A stretch of 7,531 nt of DNA from Victivallales bacterium (GTDB lineage Bacteria; Verrucomicrobiota; Lentisphaeria; Oligosphaerales; Oligosphaeraceae): NCBI GenBank assembly GCA_017458805.1, contig JAFTAC010000445.1, forward strand, positions 1-7,531, written 5' to 3'. The notes beneath the pieces were generated by a model, which did not search any database, was not told the DNA's origin, and was given only the letters and a program-made list of their open reading frames with translations. Shown here in pieces: positions 6,498 to 7,531 of the stretch. The first letter of the stretch is position 1, and each line of letters opens with the position of its first letter. The position numbers and the translations under genes were made by a program.

Positions 6498-7531
6498 TTA
6501 TGTTGATTGAATGGTGCTTTCGCGTATGACCAGTTCGGAATCCAGGTAGCGTGAGATGCCGCCGCCCAGCTTGCCGAAGCGGATTTTCGTGTATAGCGTC
6601 TCGAATGCGAGGCGTGCCATGTCCTGCACGGGGTATGAAACGGTCGTCAAAGCGGGGTAGGTCTCCGCCGCTGCTGGCAAGTCGTCGAAGCCCGCGATGG
6701 CAACTTCGGCGGGCACCTGGATGCCCAGCTGGTGGCAGAGGTTGATGGCGCGGATGGCGAAGAGGTCGTGATAGCAGAAAAGCCCCAGGCGTCCCGTCCG
6801 CCGTTTAGTCAGCAGATGGTGCATCTCCCTTCGGCACAGGGACGGATTCTGTCCGTCAACCAAAATGATGTGGTCGTCGCGCAGTTCGCAACCTGCGGCG
6901 GCAAGTTCCGCGCGGAAGCCAAAGAGCCTGCGGTCGTGCTGCTTGCCGCTCTGGCCAATGTAGGCGAACTCGGTCAGCCCCTGTTCGAGAAGATGGCGCG
7001 CCATGCGTTGGGCCGCCATCTGGTTGTTCACCAGCACGGCGTCGCACTCCACCGTCTCCAGACGCCTCCCCAGCATCACATACGGGACTGGAAGCCCCGC
7101 ATAGAAGGCCTCCTGCTCGGACGTCGAGGCCCAGGGGCATATCAAAATGCCCGCCACCCCCTGGCGGCAGAACATCATCAGACGCTCACGCTCCGTCTCA
7201 AAACTGTAGTTGCTGGAGGCAATGATAAGACCAGCGCCGATGGAGTGCGCAAACTCCTCCGCATGGCAAGCCAGTTTTGCGAAATAAGGGCTTTCCAGGC
7301 AGGTGGCGAGGAAACCGATGAGAAGCGGATGCCCCGTATCGACGGAGGCCGTTGGATCAGATGCCAGCCAGTGGGCGTGGCCTCTCTTCTCCAGAATCCC
7401 TTCCTGCTTGAGGAGGTTGAGAATGTGAAAAGCCGTCTTCAGGGAAATCTGCTTGGCCTCGCAGAGTTCACGAACGGTCATAAAGCGGTCGCCACTCTTG
7501 CCCAGTTTGCCCTGGGCAATCTCCTCCTTGA
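6498..7531 (-). CDS. GntR/LacI-type sugar-responsive transcriptional regulator, 5' end beyond the right edge
   Basis: The frame is open from the right edge to the TAA at 6500-6498. The ATG at 7481 is internal. The 16 codons before it read 'KEEIAQGKLGKSGDRF', continuing into 'MTVRELCEAKQISLKTAFHILNLLKQEGILEKRGH', which together make a GntR-type winged helix-turn-helix. From the ATG, residues about 52-327 form a LacI/periplasmic-binding effector domain: 'LLIGFLATCLESPYFAKL' (53-70), 'GVAGILICPW' (108-117), 'VMLGRRLETVECDAVLVNN' (135-153), 'FAYIGQSGKQHDRRLFGFRAEL' (172-193), and the typical LacI-end 'VAIAGFDDLPAAAETYPALTTVSYP' (260-284). This is the AraR-like architecture, a DNA-binding protein released or recruited by a sugar ligand. 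It is probably cytoplasmic and probably controls the genes that follow. No operator can be named, since the region upstream is outside the window. Confidence 0.9.
   Translation of the reverse strand, partial: KEEIAQGKLGKSGDRFMTVRELCEAKQISLKTAFHILNLLKQEGILEKRGHAHWLASDPTASVDTGHPLLIGFLATCLESPYFAKLACHAEEFAHSIGAGLIIASSNYSFETERERLMMFCRQGVAGILICPWASTSEQEAFYAGLPVPYVMLGRRLETVECDAVLVNNQMAAQRMARHLLEQGLTEFAYIGQSGKQHDRRLFGFRAELAAAGCELRDDHIILVDGQNPSLCRREMHHLLTKRRTGRLGLFCYHDLFAIRAINLCHQLGIQVPAEVAIAGFDDLPAAAETYPALTTVSYPVQDMARLAFETLYTKIRFGKLGGGISRYLDSELVIRESTIQST

Noticed and set aside
7520..7531. Ribosome-binding site AAGGAGG at the right edge
   Set aside because: In frame these bases encode K-E-E of the GntR helix. 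The only nearby codon at suitable distance is not a normal start.

Overview
The window holds seven genes, all on the minus strand, reading from the right edge to the left edge. They look like one carbohydrate-utilisation cluster. The order of transcription is: a GntR/LacI-type sugar-responsive regulator (5' end outside the window), a TIM-barrel putative glycoside hydrolase, an SIS-domain sugar-phosphate isomerase-like protein, a protein I do not recognise, a Gfo/Idh/MocA-family oxidoreductase, a GH20 beta-N-acetylhexosaminidase, and a sialidase/BNR-repeat protein that runs off the left edge. Each complete gene has a recognisable Shine-Dalgarno sequence. Four junctions are 13 to 79 nt long. Operon structure is inferred, because no promoter or terminator could be assigned.

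The sequence is moderately GC-rich bacterial DNA. A BNR/sialidase-like protein, an intracellular GH20, an uncharacterised TIM-barrel hydrolase with a Cys-x-Pro-x-Cys-type motif, MocA oxidoreductases and a GntR/LacI regulator together recall Lentisphaerota/Victivallales or related Planctomycetota-Verrucomicrobiota-group glycan degraders. This assignment rests on family resemblance only. None of the hydrolases with a visible N-terminus has a signal peptide. The likely job is therefore cytoplasmic dismantling of imported, N-acetylhexosamine- and possibly sialic-acid-containing oligosaccharides, followed by isomerisation or oxidation of the released sugars. No transporter lies in the window.

The part not explained by genes is three repeat blocks, one in each of the three longest intergenic gaps. 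Positions 995-1116 and 5299-5445 each hold a tandem array of about four small hairpins, with periods of 33-34 and 35 bp. The arrays look different, but both carry an 11-bp element, CTGTC[A/C]TGTGC, directly before each hairpin, and they lie in opposite orientation. They therefore appear to be two members of one repeat family. In the second array the stem sequences change while base pairing is kept (U-A, U-G, U-G, C-G on the minus-strand RNA), and the loops are GCAA on that strand. The third block (2623-2658) is a tandem 9-bp TCTAGA repeat. The second array and the TCTAGA block both end directly in front of the same leader, AAAAACGGAGAA, upstream of a start codon.

The large plus-strand open frames (for example 2755-3999 and 1311-2069) are antisense shadows of these genes.
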